Source of the DNA: Pseudomonadota bacterium
GTDB lineage: Bacteria > Pseudomonadota > Gammaproteobacteria > Xanthomonadales > SZUA-38
Assembly: GCA_039033415.1 (NCBI GenBank)
Contig: JBCCCR010000025.1
Coordinates: 1 to 64,000 of the forward strand
DNA length: 64,000 nucleotides
Reading direction: 5' to 3'
Shown one piece after another: positions 34,751 to 43,407 of this stretch. Position 1 is the first letter of the stretch. Each line of letters starts with the position of its first letter. The notes under the pieces are model-generated. The model worked only from the letters and a program-made list of their open reading frames with translations. It ran no database searches and was not told the origin of the DNA. Position numbers and translations under genes: made by a program.

Positions 34751-36433
34751 CTACGAATCGGGAGACGTGCAGGATACTTCTTGCGAGGAAACAGGGATCG
34801 GAGAACCTGCCACGTATCCTTCGGCCATACACCCATCATGGAAAAGGATAATGTGCTGATTTGAAGAGACTCCGTTATACCTGTACGTGGGGCCGTCATG
34901 CGGGTAACTCACAACTATGTCAACCGAGTTGTTTCGATCAAGCCCAATGTGATGACCATTGGTCGAGTAGTCGGTAACATTTGCTAGTTTTCGGTAGTTC
35001 GCAACGATCTCATCTGTACCTTCTTTGAATACCGTCACCGTCGTGTGAATACCGTCAGTGTTCCCCCCAAGCCCACGAACAGACAGATTGAACCAGCGAT
35101 TTCCGTTCGTTGAGCGGTTTTCCCAGACCGAGATCGTGCCCCCGGAACTTGGCTTGACTATGTCCAAATCGCCATCATTGTCATAATCGGCGACTCCGGG
35201 AACAACGCCCAACCCCCCTTGGCCACCGCCAAAATCTGGCGTCGTATCGTTGAGGAAGAACTGGCCTCCAAAATTCATGAAGAAATAGTAGTTCTGAATT
35301 GAAGCGGAAACACCGGTGCTGGCTCGGTTGTACATAATGTCTACATAGCCGTTATTGTCGAAATCCGCTGCAACAGACTTTCCATAGGGTACTGTCTGAT
35401 TTTTGGCGACCGACATCAGGCAGCCAAGGGCCTGTTCATCTTTCGTGTAGGTTCCGTCGCCGTTGTTGATTTGAATCGTGATGCAAAACATATCGGGGGA
35501 CGCATCTCGCGCCGCTTCACCGATGAAAATGTCAAAATCTCCGTCCAGATCATAGTCGAACACGAAGGTCAACCCTCCCGACGTGCCTTCGGACTGACCG
35601 GGGGTGAAGGACTGAATCCCGTCCCAAGCAGTAAAGGAACCAGTTGCCCACGAAAAAGTACCATCCTTGTCATTGCGCCAGTAGCCAGGCGAACCGACTA
35701 TCGTAGTTCGGTTGGAGATTGGGTAGAGATCCGGCCAGGAATCGTCGTCCAGATCGAACACAATGTAGGGATGGGAATATTCGGTGTTGGATTGCCACAT
35801 TACGTCTCCGGTTTGGGCCGTGGAAACTCGAACGTCACCCGTATTGCGACGCCAGCTAAGCACGTCCATGGCACCGTCGCCGTTTGCATCGAAAACCATT
35901 GTGATAGGCTTTCCGTCCAGCGATCCAGGCAAGGAGATTTTGTCAGACCACCTTGGGTTGCCGCCTACGCTGCGGTCAAATGGGTACAGGGCGGGCGCGT
36001 TCCCATCGGAGTCGTCTCCACCAAGATCTGGCTGTCCTCCGGGGTTTCCCAATACGTTGAAATACCAGTTGTTGGAGGTAATCCGAGGGATCTGCGGCGA
36101 CGACTGAACGTAGCCTGCTACCGAGTTATCCAGCAGTGAAAACCGACCTAGACACCCGAATACTGCCGTATCCTGAAGGTATGCGGGCCGGAATTGTGCG
36201 TCAGAGTGGGAGCCGTACGCAATGTCGAAGCAGCCGTCTTGGTTGAGATCTACGAAGGACGCGCGCCAGGTGACAAGTGCGTCAGCAAAATTGCCGGCAG
36301 TACCCGTCACGTTAGCAAAATCCAATTCGACCTCTGGATCGAAGCCGTTCTTGAATATCGTTTGCGCCCCAGTTGGCCCCATTCCGCAGAGGAGATTCAC
36401 CGCCACTGCTATGAAAATTGTTCTTATAATCAT
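34751..36433 (-). CDS. Secreted FG-GAP/VCBS beta-propeller protein with ASPIC/UnbV-type C-terminal domain
   Basis: About 560 residues from the ATG at 36433, which gives a clean signal peptide (IIRTIFIAVAVNLLCGMGPTGA-Q); a GTG at 36502 would add 23 residues. At least six calcium-loop repeats of FG-GAP type: DLNQDGCFD, DANGDGAMD, DLDDDSWPD, DYDLDGDFD, DFDNNGYVD, DYDNDGDLD. The last ~110 residues resemble the ASPIC/UnbV domain of CRTAC1-like proteins (NRWFNLSVRGLGGNTDGIHTTVTV, HIGLDRNN). Right after the signal peptide is IFKNGFDPE, similar to the VFRSGFEN tail at 21808. Probably an extracellular calcium-dependent binding or adhesive protein for the EPS matrix. Paralogue at 40484. Confidence 0.88.
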   Translation of the reverse strand: MIIRTIFIAVAVNLLCGMGPTGAQTIFKNGFDPEVELDFANVTGTAGNFADALVTWRASFVDLNQDGCFDIAYGSHSDAQFRPAYLQDTAVFGCLGRFSLLDNSVAGYVQSSPQIPRITSNNWYFNVLGNPGGQPDLGGDDSDGNAPALYPFDRSVGGNPRWSDKISLPGSLDGKPITMVFDANGDGAMDVLSWRRNTGDVRVSTAQTGDVMWQSNTEYSHPYIVFDLDDDSWPDLYPISNRTTIVGSPGYWRNDKDGTFSWATGSFTAWDGIQSFTPGQSEGTSGGLTFVFDYDLDGDFDIFIGEAARDASPDMFCITIQINNGDGTYTKDEQALGCLMSVAKNQTVPYGKSVAADFDNNGYVDIMYNRASTGVSASIQNYYFFMNFGGQFFLNDTTPDFGGGQGGLGVVPGVADYDNDGDLDIVKPSSGGTISVWENRSTNGNRWFNLSVRGLGGNTDGIHTTVTVFKEGTDEIVANYRKLANVTDYSTNGHHIGLDRNNSVDIVVSYPHDGPTYRYNGVSSNQHIILFHDGCMAEGYVAGSPIPVSSQEVSCTSPDS

Positions 36434-36778
36434 CGATACTAGGTGCGTTACGTGTTGGCGTATGGTACTGAAAACTTTTGAAACGAAAGTGAACGAGATC
36501 ACAATCCGCCTTTAGAGTTTGTTAACCTGTGAAGTTGGTAACACTCTTTCCCCTTTTGCTGTAGCTCAGCGCCCCTGGGTTGTTCTGTTTCAAGTCCCCT
36601 GTCGCGAGCGCTTCGTCCTGAGGTGGTGGTGCAAGAAGGGACCTCGGTACTTTTGGTTGAGCAGTGTAATGCGCTCCGCCGCCCGCTGGGTATTGCGGCG
36701 AAAGCGGTCAGACCGTCACGGCGCGCAGGTTGACAGAAATCAGCCGACTGTGCCCTAGCCAAGGAGGGGTAAACTGCT
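36434..36778. other. 345-bp divergent intergenic region
   Basis: Between the FG-GAP protein (minus) and the flippase (plus). It holds a TTGACA hexamer at 36730-36735 without a good -10 partner, and the flippase ribosome site AGGAGG at 36762-36767. GTAGCTCAG near 36561 and TTCAAGTCCCC near 36589 imitate tRNA A and B boxes but do not form a tRNA. Nothing else stands out. Confidence 0.45.
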
Positions 36779-38320
36779 GTGTCCCAAACACGCACGCAGC
36801 TGTTATCACGAATAACAGCGTTTGCATCGGGCGTTTATACCGAATACGCCCTCGGTTTGATCGCAGGAATCATGGTCGCTCGTACTCTCGGGCCCGAGAT
36901 GTTTGGCGTCTTCTCGCTCGTCATTTGGTATGCCAGGTTTGCTCGCGGCCTGATTAACAGCGGCGTTGCAATTGGGGCGACAAGGTTTGTTGCGCAATGC
37001 CGGGCCAGGAACGAAATCGGTCAGGCGCGCGCAGTCGTAGCAAAGCTGGCAAAAGTGCAGTGGCTTAAGATACTTGCCGTGGTCTTGATTTTTGGGGCTG
37101 TATTGGCGTTTCGGCCAGAGACGTTACCAGACCCAGTCTTAACTCATGTCTCGAGCGTTGTTTTGTGGGCAATGCTGGTAGCGATCGCTGCTCGCACAAA
37201 CTATATGTTCAAAGTCGCCGTCGCAAAAGGCGACAATGATTTCCGCTCAGTATCGATTATCGCCATCATAGGGGCACCGTTAAATCTAATTCTGGTGGCC
37301 TTCGGTGCGCTGACCCAGCAGGGAGTTAACTATTTCATCGCAACGTTTGTTGCTTCCGGCCTGGTGTTTTTCATTGCAAGTACCTGGCGAACGTGGAACC
37401 TGACCTACGGACCGAGGGACGCACAAATTGCGCCCGAGACTTCTTCCGCGCTCAGTAAACATCTGCGCTATCTGACATGGTCCGGCATGATTGGGTTCTT
37501 GGTTTCCGCGGGCGTAGAAGTGGCCTTTCTGGCCTACTACGCAACGCCACAAGAGGTCGGCTTTTTCCGTCTGGCTATGCAGACCGCCGCCGCCGTTACA
37601 CTGCTGATCCCTGGAATATTCGGCGGCATCCTGTTGCCTCTGGTGGCGCAGGCCGCCGCCAATTCAACAAAAGACGCCGCAGAGCAGTTTGCCAAATCCA
37701 CCTGTTATTCGTGGATCCTGGTAGCACCACTGCTGGTTTATGTTGCCGTCTATGCCGTACCAGTCATCGAGTTGGTTTACGGATCTGAGTTTGGGACCGC
37801 CGGTTGGGTTTTGGGATTTACCATATTGGGTGCAGGCCTGAGGAATGTGGGTCCGGCTGCTCAAGCGTTTTTGCTTTCGATTAACGTTCAGCGGCTATTG
37901 CTGGTGGCGACCGTCGTCGGCGTCGTTTTAAAACTTACGCTGGCCTGGCTGCTGGTCAAACGCTGGGGACTAAGCGGCGCCATCGCCAGTTACCTGACAC
38001 TGGAAATCGGATTCGTAGTCTTCAAGATTTCTTTAGCCATCCATTTTGGAGGCGTCAGTCCACCCTGGTCGCGAATGTTTCGAACCTTGGTGGCAACCGT
38101 GCCAGGGTTGCTCCTGGGGCTCATCTGGTTCGCTACTGGCTTGCCGAACTGGACAGCAATCATCTTTGGTTGCTTGTCAATGACCGCTTACGTGCTTACG
38201 ACCCTGTGGTGCGGAACTTGGACCCGTGAAGACATTTCCTACATGAATCAGCTATCGGAACGAATTCCGCTCGCCGGATCGTGGATGCAGCGTCTCTTCC
38301 ACACAGCTAGAACGGCGTGA
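36779..38320 (+). CDS. Wzx-type polysaccharide flippase (MOP superfamily)
   Basis: 513 residues with about 12-14 hydrophobic helices and the N-terminal pattern RITAFASGVYTEYALGLIAG...ARTLGPEMFGVFSL of O-antigen/EPS flippases. It moves the undecaprenyl-linked repeat unit from the cytosolic to the periplasmic leaflet. GTG start decided by AGGAGG at 36762-36767, 11 nt upstream. It is the only flippase seen, which fits a Wzx/Wzy route with the polymerase-like gene at 49827. Confidence 0.93.
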   Translation: MSQTRTQLLSRITAFASGVYTEYALGLIAGIMVARTLGPEMFGVFSLVIWYARFARGLINSGVAIGATRFVAQCRARNEIGQARAVVAKLAKVQWLKILAVVLIFGAVLAFRPETLPDPVLTHVSSVVLWAMLVAIAARTNYMFKVAVAKGDNDFRSVSIIAIIGAPLNLILVAFGALTQQGVNYFIATFVASGLVFFIASTWRTWNLTYGPRDAQIAPETSSALSKHLRYLTWSGMIGFLVSAGVEVAFLAYYATPQEVGFFRLAMQTAAAVTLLIPGIFGGILLPLVAQAAANSTKDAAEQFAKSTCYSWILVAPLLVYVAVYAVPVIELVYGSEFGTAGWVLGFTILGAGLRNVGPAAQAFLLSINVQRLLLVATVVGVVLKLTLAWLLVKRWGLSGAIASYLTLEIGFVVFKISLAIHFGGVSPPWSRMFRTLVATVPGLLLGLIWFATGLPNWTAIIFGCLSMTAYVLTTLWCGTWTREDISYMNQLSERIPLAGSWMQRLFHTARTA

Positions 38321-38341
38321 CGGTACAAGCCGCGATCCCGG

Positions 38342-39334
38342 TTATGCCTTCGCAACCGGCAAAATTGAGAATATTGCGTTAATCCCGAGTTTTTCCGTGT
38401 CTACCTGCCAGTTCACGACGCCGGAACCTACATCAATGCTAACCACTCTGGTCGGAAAACTGCCGTACCACGACGCAGCGTCGGTGAGTCTTCTCTTCAT
38501 CCATTCCAATGATTCCTCGTATTTTGTGGGTCGAATTCGGGTAAAGCCGACTAGCAAGGTCGCCATATCCGAGGTCCAAAGACCTCTACACCACCCGAGA
38601 CTCTCTTTGCCCGTATGGGACTGGTTCGCGTCATGCAAAACGCTGGACTCCCTGGTGGGCATATGCACCCTGGACATGAGTCCATTTACATGGGTGAACA
38701 AAACATCCTCGCCGAGCACAAACCCGTCGTGAGGCCGCTCATAAGGAATCGAGATAGACTCGCCAGTATTAAGATTCGTGAAATCTCTCTGCTCGAGTCG
38801 CGTCACCCAAAGCTCTCCATCGATCTCCACACAATGGTTAGGATGAGACATGTGGGGTTTTGTTGTGAGCACTTTGCGCCAGTCAGTATCCTTGTCGAAA
38901 TGATCCCAGGTGCTTCCACCAAGAACATGCCATTCGTTGACGAGGTGACCATCGAAATCGACTTCCATCACGGAATCTAACCCGGTGGAGGTTACGACGA
39001 AGTTTTCGGCGCTGTTGACAAACGCATGATGCACATCGTTAAAGCCAGGTAAGGACACCCGGCAACTAATGGATTGGTTCGAGATGGAAATCAGCATAAC
39101 CTCAGTTTGGGTTGCCGCTACCACTTGATCGTTCCAAAGCGAGCAGGATTTGAAGGTGATCGAGCTTCTGTTTCCTTCCGGCACACAATCGGGCGGGGAC
39201 TCATATTCCAGCACTGGCTTGAGCGAGAGGTTTGAAGAATCCAACTCAAGCAGGACGCCTCGATCGTACCCCTCCCATTCTTTTATTTTGCTGCCACGCA
39301 GACGCTGCCGCCCCCCCGTCAGGAGATATTTCAT
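38342..39334 (-). CDS. Hypothetical protein, probable beta-propeller
   Basis: 330 residues without signal peptide or membrane segment. Repeating strand-turn units suggest a propeller: GVLLELDSSNLSLKPVLEY, SITFKSCSLWNDQVVAATQTEVMLI, VHHAFVNSAENFVVTSTGLDSVMEVDFDG, PNHCVEIDGELWVTRLEQRDF, RPHDGFVLGEDVLFTHVNGLM, RVVSIDVGSGVVNW. The HH and PNHC positions recur where propeller enzymes carry metal or substrate ligands. I do not recognise a named family. The convergent flippase ends 21 nt away; a glycosyltransferase follows divergently. Possibly modifies or senses a sugar intermediate; function unknown. Confidence 0.72.
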   Translation of the reverse strand: MKYLLTGGRQRLRGSKIKEWEGYDRGVLLELDSSNLSLKPVLEYESPPDCVPEGNRSSITFKSCSLWNDQVVAATQTEVMLISISNQSISCRVSLPGFNDVHHAFVNSAENFVVTSTGLDSVMEVDFDGHLVNEWHVLGGSTWDHFDKDTDWRKVLTTKPHMSHPNHCVEIDGELWVTRLEQRDFTNLNTGESISIPYERPHDGFVLGEDVLFTHVNGLMSRVHMPTRESSVLHDANQSHTGKESLGWCRGLWTSDMATLLVGFTRIRPTKYEESLEWMKRRLTDAASWYGSFPTRVVSIDVGSGVVNWQVDTEKLGINAIFSILPVAKA

Positions 39335-39377
39335 AGTATAACTTTAAGCCTGTGATCCTGGTTTCGAGAGTCTATGA

Positions 39378-39391
39378 CTGCCTGAAGGCAG
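39378..39391. repeat. Short hairpin in divergent region
   Basis: CTGCC-TGAA-GGCAG, extendable by TGA/TCA with a one-base bulge. It lies in the 273-bp region between the propeller gene (minus) and the glycosyltransferase at 39608 (plus), within the leader expected for the propeller transcript if the -10 at 39408 is used. A leader structure is possible. Confidence 0.3.
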
Positions 39392-39407
39392 CTCAGTTGC
39401 GCAGATC

Positions 39408-39413
39408 ATTATA
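39408..39413 (-). promoter_or_regulatory. Possible -10 box for the propeller gene
   Basis: Consensus TATAAT on the minus strand, 74 nt before the ATG at 39334. No TTGACA-like -35 was found at 16-18 bp, so an activator or chance match must be considered. Confidence 0.3.
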
Positions 39414-39607
39414 AGTAATCCGCCGCCATATTGGACCGTTCGTCGGGATTAGGAGTGAAGAACATGGAGCCCCGCCTCGTCGGCCGGAAAGACTCAACAA
39501 TGCGCTGATTTGAGAGCGACCGTCGGATACAATCAACTTACGGTTAAACGCGCCTGGCGCAGGAGATCCAGCGACAATCATCTCCTATTTGAGGTATCAC
39601 AGTTTCT

Positions 39608-40432
39608 ATGGACTCTTCCATTTCAGTGGTCATCCCCTTCTTCCGCCGACAACATACGTTTGCCGAGACGCTGGAAACGGCGCTCGCGCAAACCCACAAG
39701 GCGGACGAAATAATCGTAGTTGATGATGCATCTGGTGGTGATGCGCTTGAATTCCTCAAAGGATTCGAGCCTGACATTCGAGTTGTTGCTCTCGAAGAAA
39801 ACGTGGGCGTATCCGGAGCTCGAAACATCGGTGTTAGAGAAGCAACAGGCCATTGGATCGCTTTTCTGGACAGCGATGATCTCTGGCACCAAAAAAAACT
39901 TGAAAATCAACTTGCCTACCTTCGAGCTAAACCGGACTGTGATGTAATTCACACTGGCACGGTCAACTTTTATCCAGACGGTCGGGAAATTGAGTATGTC
40001 GGCAAGCCTTCAAGGCTCTCTAAAGCTGACCTTGCGCAATCAAGCCACGTCATGTTTCAAAGCGTGATGATGAGAAGAAAGGACTTTCTATCACTAGACG
40101 GATTCGATCAAAGCTTTCGACAAACCGAGGACTACGAGTTTTCAATGCGAATGGTACGTCGAGGACTGAAGATCGATTTTCTTCCGGAGCCGCTAGTGAG
40201 AATCAGACACGGCCACGCCGACAAACTGTCGACTAACTGGAAAGGATTTATCTCGGGACACATTCGAGTTGTTTTGCGGCACAAACAGCTTTTTCGCGAA
40301 GTTGATGGATGGCTAGGACCGGCAAAGCACTGCGCAAAATATCTGATTAAAGGGGGGTACAAAAAGGGGGGCCTGGCCGGTCGCCTGATCACCCTTACCG
40401 GTAGATTGCTCTATCCCGCTTACAAAGGCTAA
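39608..40432 (+). CDS. Family 2 glycosyltransferase
   Basis: A 274-residue GT-A enzyme: ISVVIPFFRRQHTFAETLETALAQT, IIVVDDASGG, VSGARNIGVREATGHWIAFLDSDDLW (DxD metal site DSDD), and QTEDYEFSMRMVRRG as the catalytic-side ED motif. This is the common soluble EPS/O-antigen transferase form. GAGGT lies 14 nt before the ATG. A counted 60-base row inside it (39721-39780) is 48% G+C, below the nucleotide-sugar genes at the right end. Single gene on the plus strand. Confidence 0.92.
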   Translation: MDSSISVVIPFFRRQHTFAETLETALAQTHKADEIIVVDDASGGDALEFLKGFEPDIRVVALEENVGVSGARNIGVREATGHWIAFLDSDDLWHQKKLENQLAYLRAKPDCDVIHTGTVNFYPDGREIEYVGKPSRLSKADLAQSSHVMFQSVMMRRKDFLSLDGFDQSFRQTEDYEFSMRMVRRGLKIDFLPEPLVRIRHGHADKLSTNWKGFISGHIRVVLRHKQLFREVDGWLGPAKHCAKYLIKGGYKKGGLAGRLITLTGRLLYPAYKG

Positions 40433-40483
40433 GCGTTTCCGCCGGTGGGCGACGAATTCAGGGGTACGCCCTGCCCGACGTGC

Positions 40484-42193
40484 TTACTCATCAGGCGTGG
40501 TACAGGAAACCTGAGATGATTGTACGGGCAGCTTGCCGCCGGGCGCGTAGCCTTCACCCATGCAGCCATCGCGAAAAAGTATGACGTGTTGATTGGCATT
40601 CACATTGCGATACCAGTAGTTCGGGCCGCCATGAGGATACGTGACCCTGAGGTCGACCATGTCGTTTTCGCCAAGCCCTAGGTGATGACCCGAAGTTGAA
40701 TACGCGGTGGCGATAGTCAGCTTCTGATAGCTAGCCACAATCTGTGTCGTGCTTGGACGATAGGCTGTGACGATCGTATGGATGCCATCGGTGTTACCAC
40801 CAAAACCACGGATTGTCATATTTAACCAACGGTTGCCGGTGGAGGTCCGATTCTCCCACACGGATATCGTGCCACGCGAACTCGGCTTGGTGATGTCCAG
40901 ATCCCCATCGTTATCGAAGTCCGCCACCCCCGGGGCGACTCCAAGTCCTCCCTCTCCGCCACCGAAGTTGGGGGTGGTCTCGCTGAGATAAAACTGACCC
41001 CCAAAGTTCATGTAGAAAAAATAATTCTGGACCGACAACGAGATCGCCGTACTCGCCTGATTGAACATGATATCCACATAGCCGTTGTTATCGAAATCAG
41101 CGGCCACCGACTTGCCGTAGGGAACCGTCTGATTTCGCCTGACCTCCTGTAGACAGCCCAGGATCTGCTCGTCGCTGGTGTAAGTGCCGTCGCCGTTGTT
41201 GATCTGAACCGTCACGCAAAACTGGCTTGGCGTCGTGTCTCGGGCGCCTTCCCCAATGAAAATGTCAAAATCCCCATCCAGATCATAGTCGAAGACAAAG
41301 CTGAGACCGCCCGCCGCCCCCTCTGACTGTCCCGGGGTAAATGACTGCACGCCGTCCCATGCCGAAAACGCCCCTGTCGTCCAGGTAAAGGTGCCGTCAG
41401 TATCACTTTTCCAGTAGCCAGGCGACCCTGCTTTGCTCTTCCCATTCATCACTGGGTACATATCCGGCCACCCGTCTCCGTCGATATCAAAAACCAGGTA
41501 TGGGTGCGCATAGGTCGATTTGCCTGTCCAGAGGATCTGACCGGTTGACGCGTTAGAGACCCTTAAGTCTCCCGTATTGCGGCGCCAGCTCAGCACATCC
41601 ATTACCCCATTTCCGTCGGCATCAAAGACTAGGGTCAAGGGCTTGCCATCCAGCGAGCCAGGAAGGGAGATCTTGTCACCCCACCGGGGCAAGCCATTGA
41701 CGATGGCATCAAACGGGTAAAGTGCCGGCGCGCTGCCGTCGGAGTCGTCACCGCCGAGATCCGGCTCTCCGCCCGGGTTGTTTCGCACGTTGTAGTACCA
41801 ATTGTTGGACGTGATCCGCGGAATCTGGGGAGAGGACTGAACGTAACGAGCAATCGAATTGTCTAGCAGCACAAATGTTGCAAGACAGCCGGAAGCCGCA
41901 CGGTTTTGCAGGTAGACGGGTCTATACTGACTGTCCGAATGTGATCCGTAGACGATGTCGAAACAGCCGTCCTGATTCAGGTCAACGAATGAGGAGCGCC
42001 AGGTCACCAATGACTGCTGGAAGTCCCCCGATTGCTCTGTAACCTCTGAAAAGTGCAGGCGAGCCCCGGGATACGTAATGCTTTCACGGTCAACGCGCTC
42101 TTGACCATGAAGATACTGAATGACCAGGGTTCCGGCGAGAGTTAGTGCGATCAGCCGGCGTGCGGCCCCCCTGTGCTTCTCGGACTTCTTCAC
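40484..42193 (-). CDS. Secreted FG-GAP/VCBS protein with ASPIC/UnbV-type domain, paralogue of the 34751 protein
   Basis: 569 residues from a GTG (GTG AAG AAG), with a basic start and a hydrophobic export segment (LIALTLAGTLVIQYLHG-Q). The calcium loops DLNQDGCFD, DADGNGVMD, DIDGDGWPD, DYDLDGDFD, DFDNNGYVD and DFDNDGDLD match the 34751 protein one for one. Long stretches are near identical between the two (YVQSSPQIPRITSNNWY, DKISLPGSLDGKP). The C-terminal domain (GNRWLNMTIRGFGGNTDGIHTIV) and the Cys-containing tail (DGCMGEGY, VSCTTPDE) are shared. It lacks the IFKNGFD motif at the mature N-terminus. Likely an extracellular matrix or binding protein. Confidence 0.88.
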   Translation of the reverse strand: MKKSEKHRGAARRLIALTLAGTLVIQYLHGQERVDRESITYPGARLHFSEVTEQSGDFQQSLVTWRSSFVDLNQDGCFDIVYGSHSDSQYRPVYLQNRAASGCLATFVLLDNSIARYVQSSPQIPRITSNNWYYNVRNNPGGEPDLGGDDSDGSAPALYPFDAIVNGLPRWGDKISLPGSLDGKPLTLVFDADGNGVMDVLSWRRNTGDLRVSNASTGQILWTGKSTYAHPYLVFDIDGDGWPDMYPVMNGKSKAGSPGYWKSDTDGTFTWTTGAFSAWDGVQSFTPGQSEGAAGGLSFVFDYDLDGDFDIFIGEGARDTTPSQFCVTVQINNGDGTYTSDEQILGCLQEVRRNQTVPYGKSVAADFDNNGYVDIMFNQASTAISLSVQNYFFYMNFGGQFYLSETTPNFGGGEGGLGVAPGVADFDNDGDLDITKPSSRGTISVWENRTSTGNRWLNMTIRGFGGNTDGIHTIVTAYRPSTTQIVASYQKLTIATAYSTSGHHLGLGENDMVDLRVTYPHGGPNYWYRNVNANQHVILFRDGCMGEGYAPGGKLPVQSSQVSCTTPDE

Positions 42194-42426
42194 CTACTTC
42201 AATCCCGGTAGTGACTGGACCTACTCGCCGCCAGTGGAGCACCACTAACGCACGCAAACAAAGTGCCAACTGCGGACGCTCGAGTTTTGTTGCAACGCAG
42301 CAGGTGTAGGGGCAAGTAGGTGTATGCTTTCGACGGCACTGGACTGATGACACGACTCCGGAGCGGTAAGTGATTCGATGAAAGAGACAGCAAGGAATTC
42401 ATGCTAGCTCACGTGGGTTGGAAAGA

Positions 42427-43386
42427 CTATTTACGAGATTGGTTCGTAAAAAAAGGCAGTGGGGTCCACCCCAGCGCGGCTCTGAGCTTCTTGCCACTGA
42501 TATGCACCGGCAGTTGGGAAGCCAGCAATCGATATCTTGTCAACGGCGGCGTCCGCCCGAGCAGCGGGAAAAGCGTTTCGCAAATGAAAGCAGCCACCAT
42601 GATGACGATAATCGGCACATAGACCACAATCGCGCTCGGATGCGCCGGCCGAATGATCCGATCCATAAACATCCGCTTGGTGATACGTTGCGGATCTACG
42701 ACATTGAATACTCCGCTCACCTGCGGCGCTGCGATCAGTCTCGTTGCAGCATCTGCGACATCATCAACGTGGACCAGAGGCAACTCCGTCGAGCCAGGAC
42801 CAATAATCAGGAAGAGCCTGGCGCCGACTCTAAAACCCAGCGAGGGTGAAAAAACCTTTGCTGCGCGGCCAAAGATGATTCCTGGCCTTAGTACTACAAC
42901 CCGTTTCTCGCTTCCCGCCAGCTCCCGGCGCAACAGCACCTCCGCGGAGTGTTTCGCATGAGAGTAAGCACCTCTCAGTTCGGGTCTTTTCTCCAGCGCG
43001 GATTCTTCATCAATCACATCTCCGGCAGCCAGATCCGAAATTCCATACACGGAGCAACTGCTGATATATACAAGTCTTAGCTTCGGCCGCCTGGTGCAAA
43101 GCTGCGCCACGTTCAGCGTACCGTTGATCGTCACTGATTTACCTCCGGAGACTGTTCCGCTGGTATCGGCGGCAGCGTGAACGATAACGTCGACATCTCG
43201 GCTCGCCTGCTCCATGCTCTCTACGCACGTGACGTCACCGGTCACTGTTTCAGCACCAATTTCAACCAGCTCTTTTGCGTCAGACGATGTCCTCACGAGC
43301 CCAACAGCATCGTAGCCCGCACCTGTCAGGTGACGAATCAAGTGAGTGCCCAGGTATCCAGTTGCTCCAGTGACCAACACCTTCAT
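42427..43386 (-). CDS. NAD-dependent epimerase/dehydratase (extended SDR)
   Basis: 319 residues: nucleotide motif GATGYLGTH (7-15), VVIHAAADTSG-type strand, SSCSVYG, and catalytic YSHAK (Tyr-x-x-x-Lys). A hydrophobic helix near residues 250-270 (AIVVYVPIIVIMVAAF) is unusual for a soluble sugar epimerase and suggests membrane contact, as in some lipid- or sterol-directed SDRs. It is the last gene of a long minus-strand run and directly follows the GMC-type oxidoreductase (21-nt gap), so the two may act in sequence on one substrate. Confidence 0.85.
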   Translation of the reverse strand: MKVLVTGATGYLGTHLIRHLTGAGYDAVGLVRTSSDAKELVEIGAETVTGDVTCVESMEQASRDVDVIVHAAADTSGTVSGGKSVTINGTLNVAQLCTRRPKLRLVYISSCSVYGISDLAAGDVIDEESALEKRPELRGAYSHAKHSAEVLLRRELAGSEKRVVVLRPGIIFGRAAKVFSPSLGFRVGARLFLIIGPGSTELPLVHVDDVADAATRLIAAPQVSGVFNVVDPQRITKRMFMDRIIRPAHPSAIVVYVPIIVIMVAAFICETLFPLLGRTPPLTRYRLLASQLPVHISGKKLRAALGWTPLPFFTNQSRK

Positions 43387-43407
43387 AATCGTGGACCTTT
43401 CATCGGG

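Noticed and set aside
36561-36599. tRNA-like boxes: GTAGCTCAG followed by TTCAAGTCCCC
   Set aside because: The two boxes are about 19 nt too close, leaving no room for an anticodon arm, the T-stem does not pair, and the flanks form no acceptor stem. Probably a chance resemblance.
42191-42322. Inverted repeat CACCTACTT / AAGTAGGTG 114 nt apart upstream of the 40484 gene
   Set aside because: Nine bases with a long spacer and one arm overlapping the start codon; no transposase or target duplication, so an insertion element is not supported.
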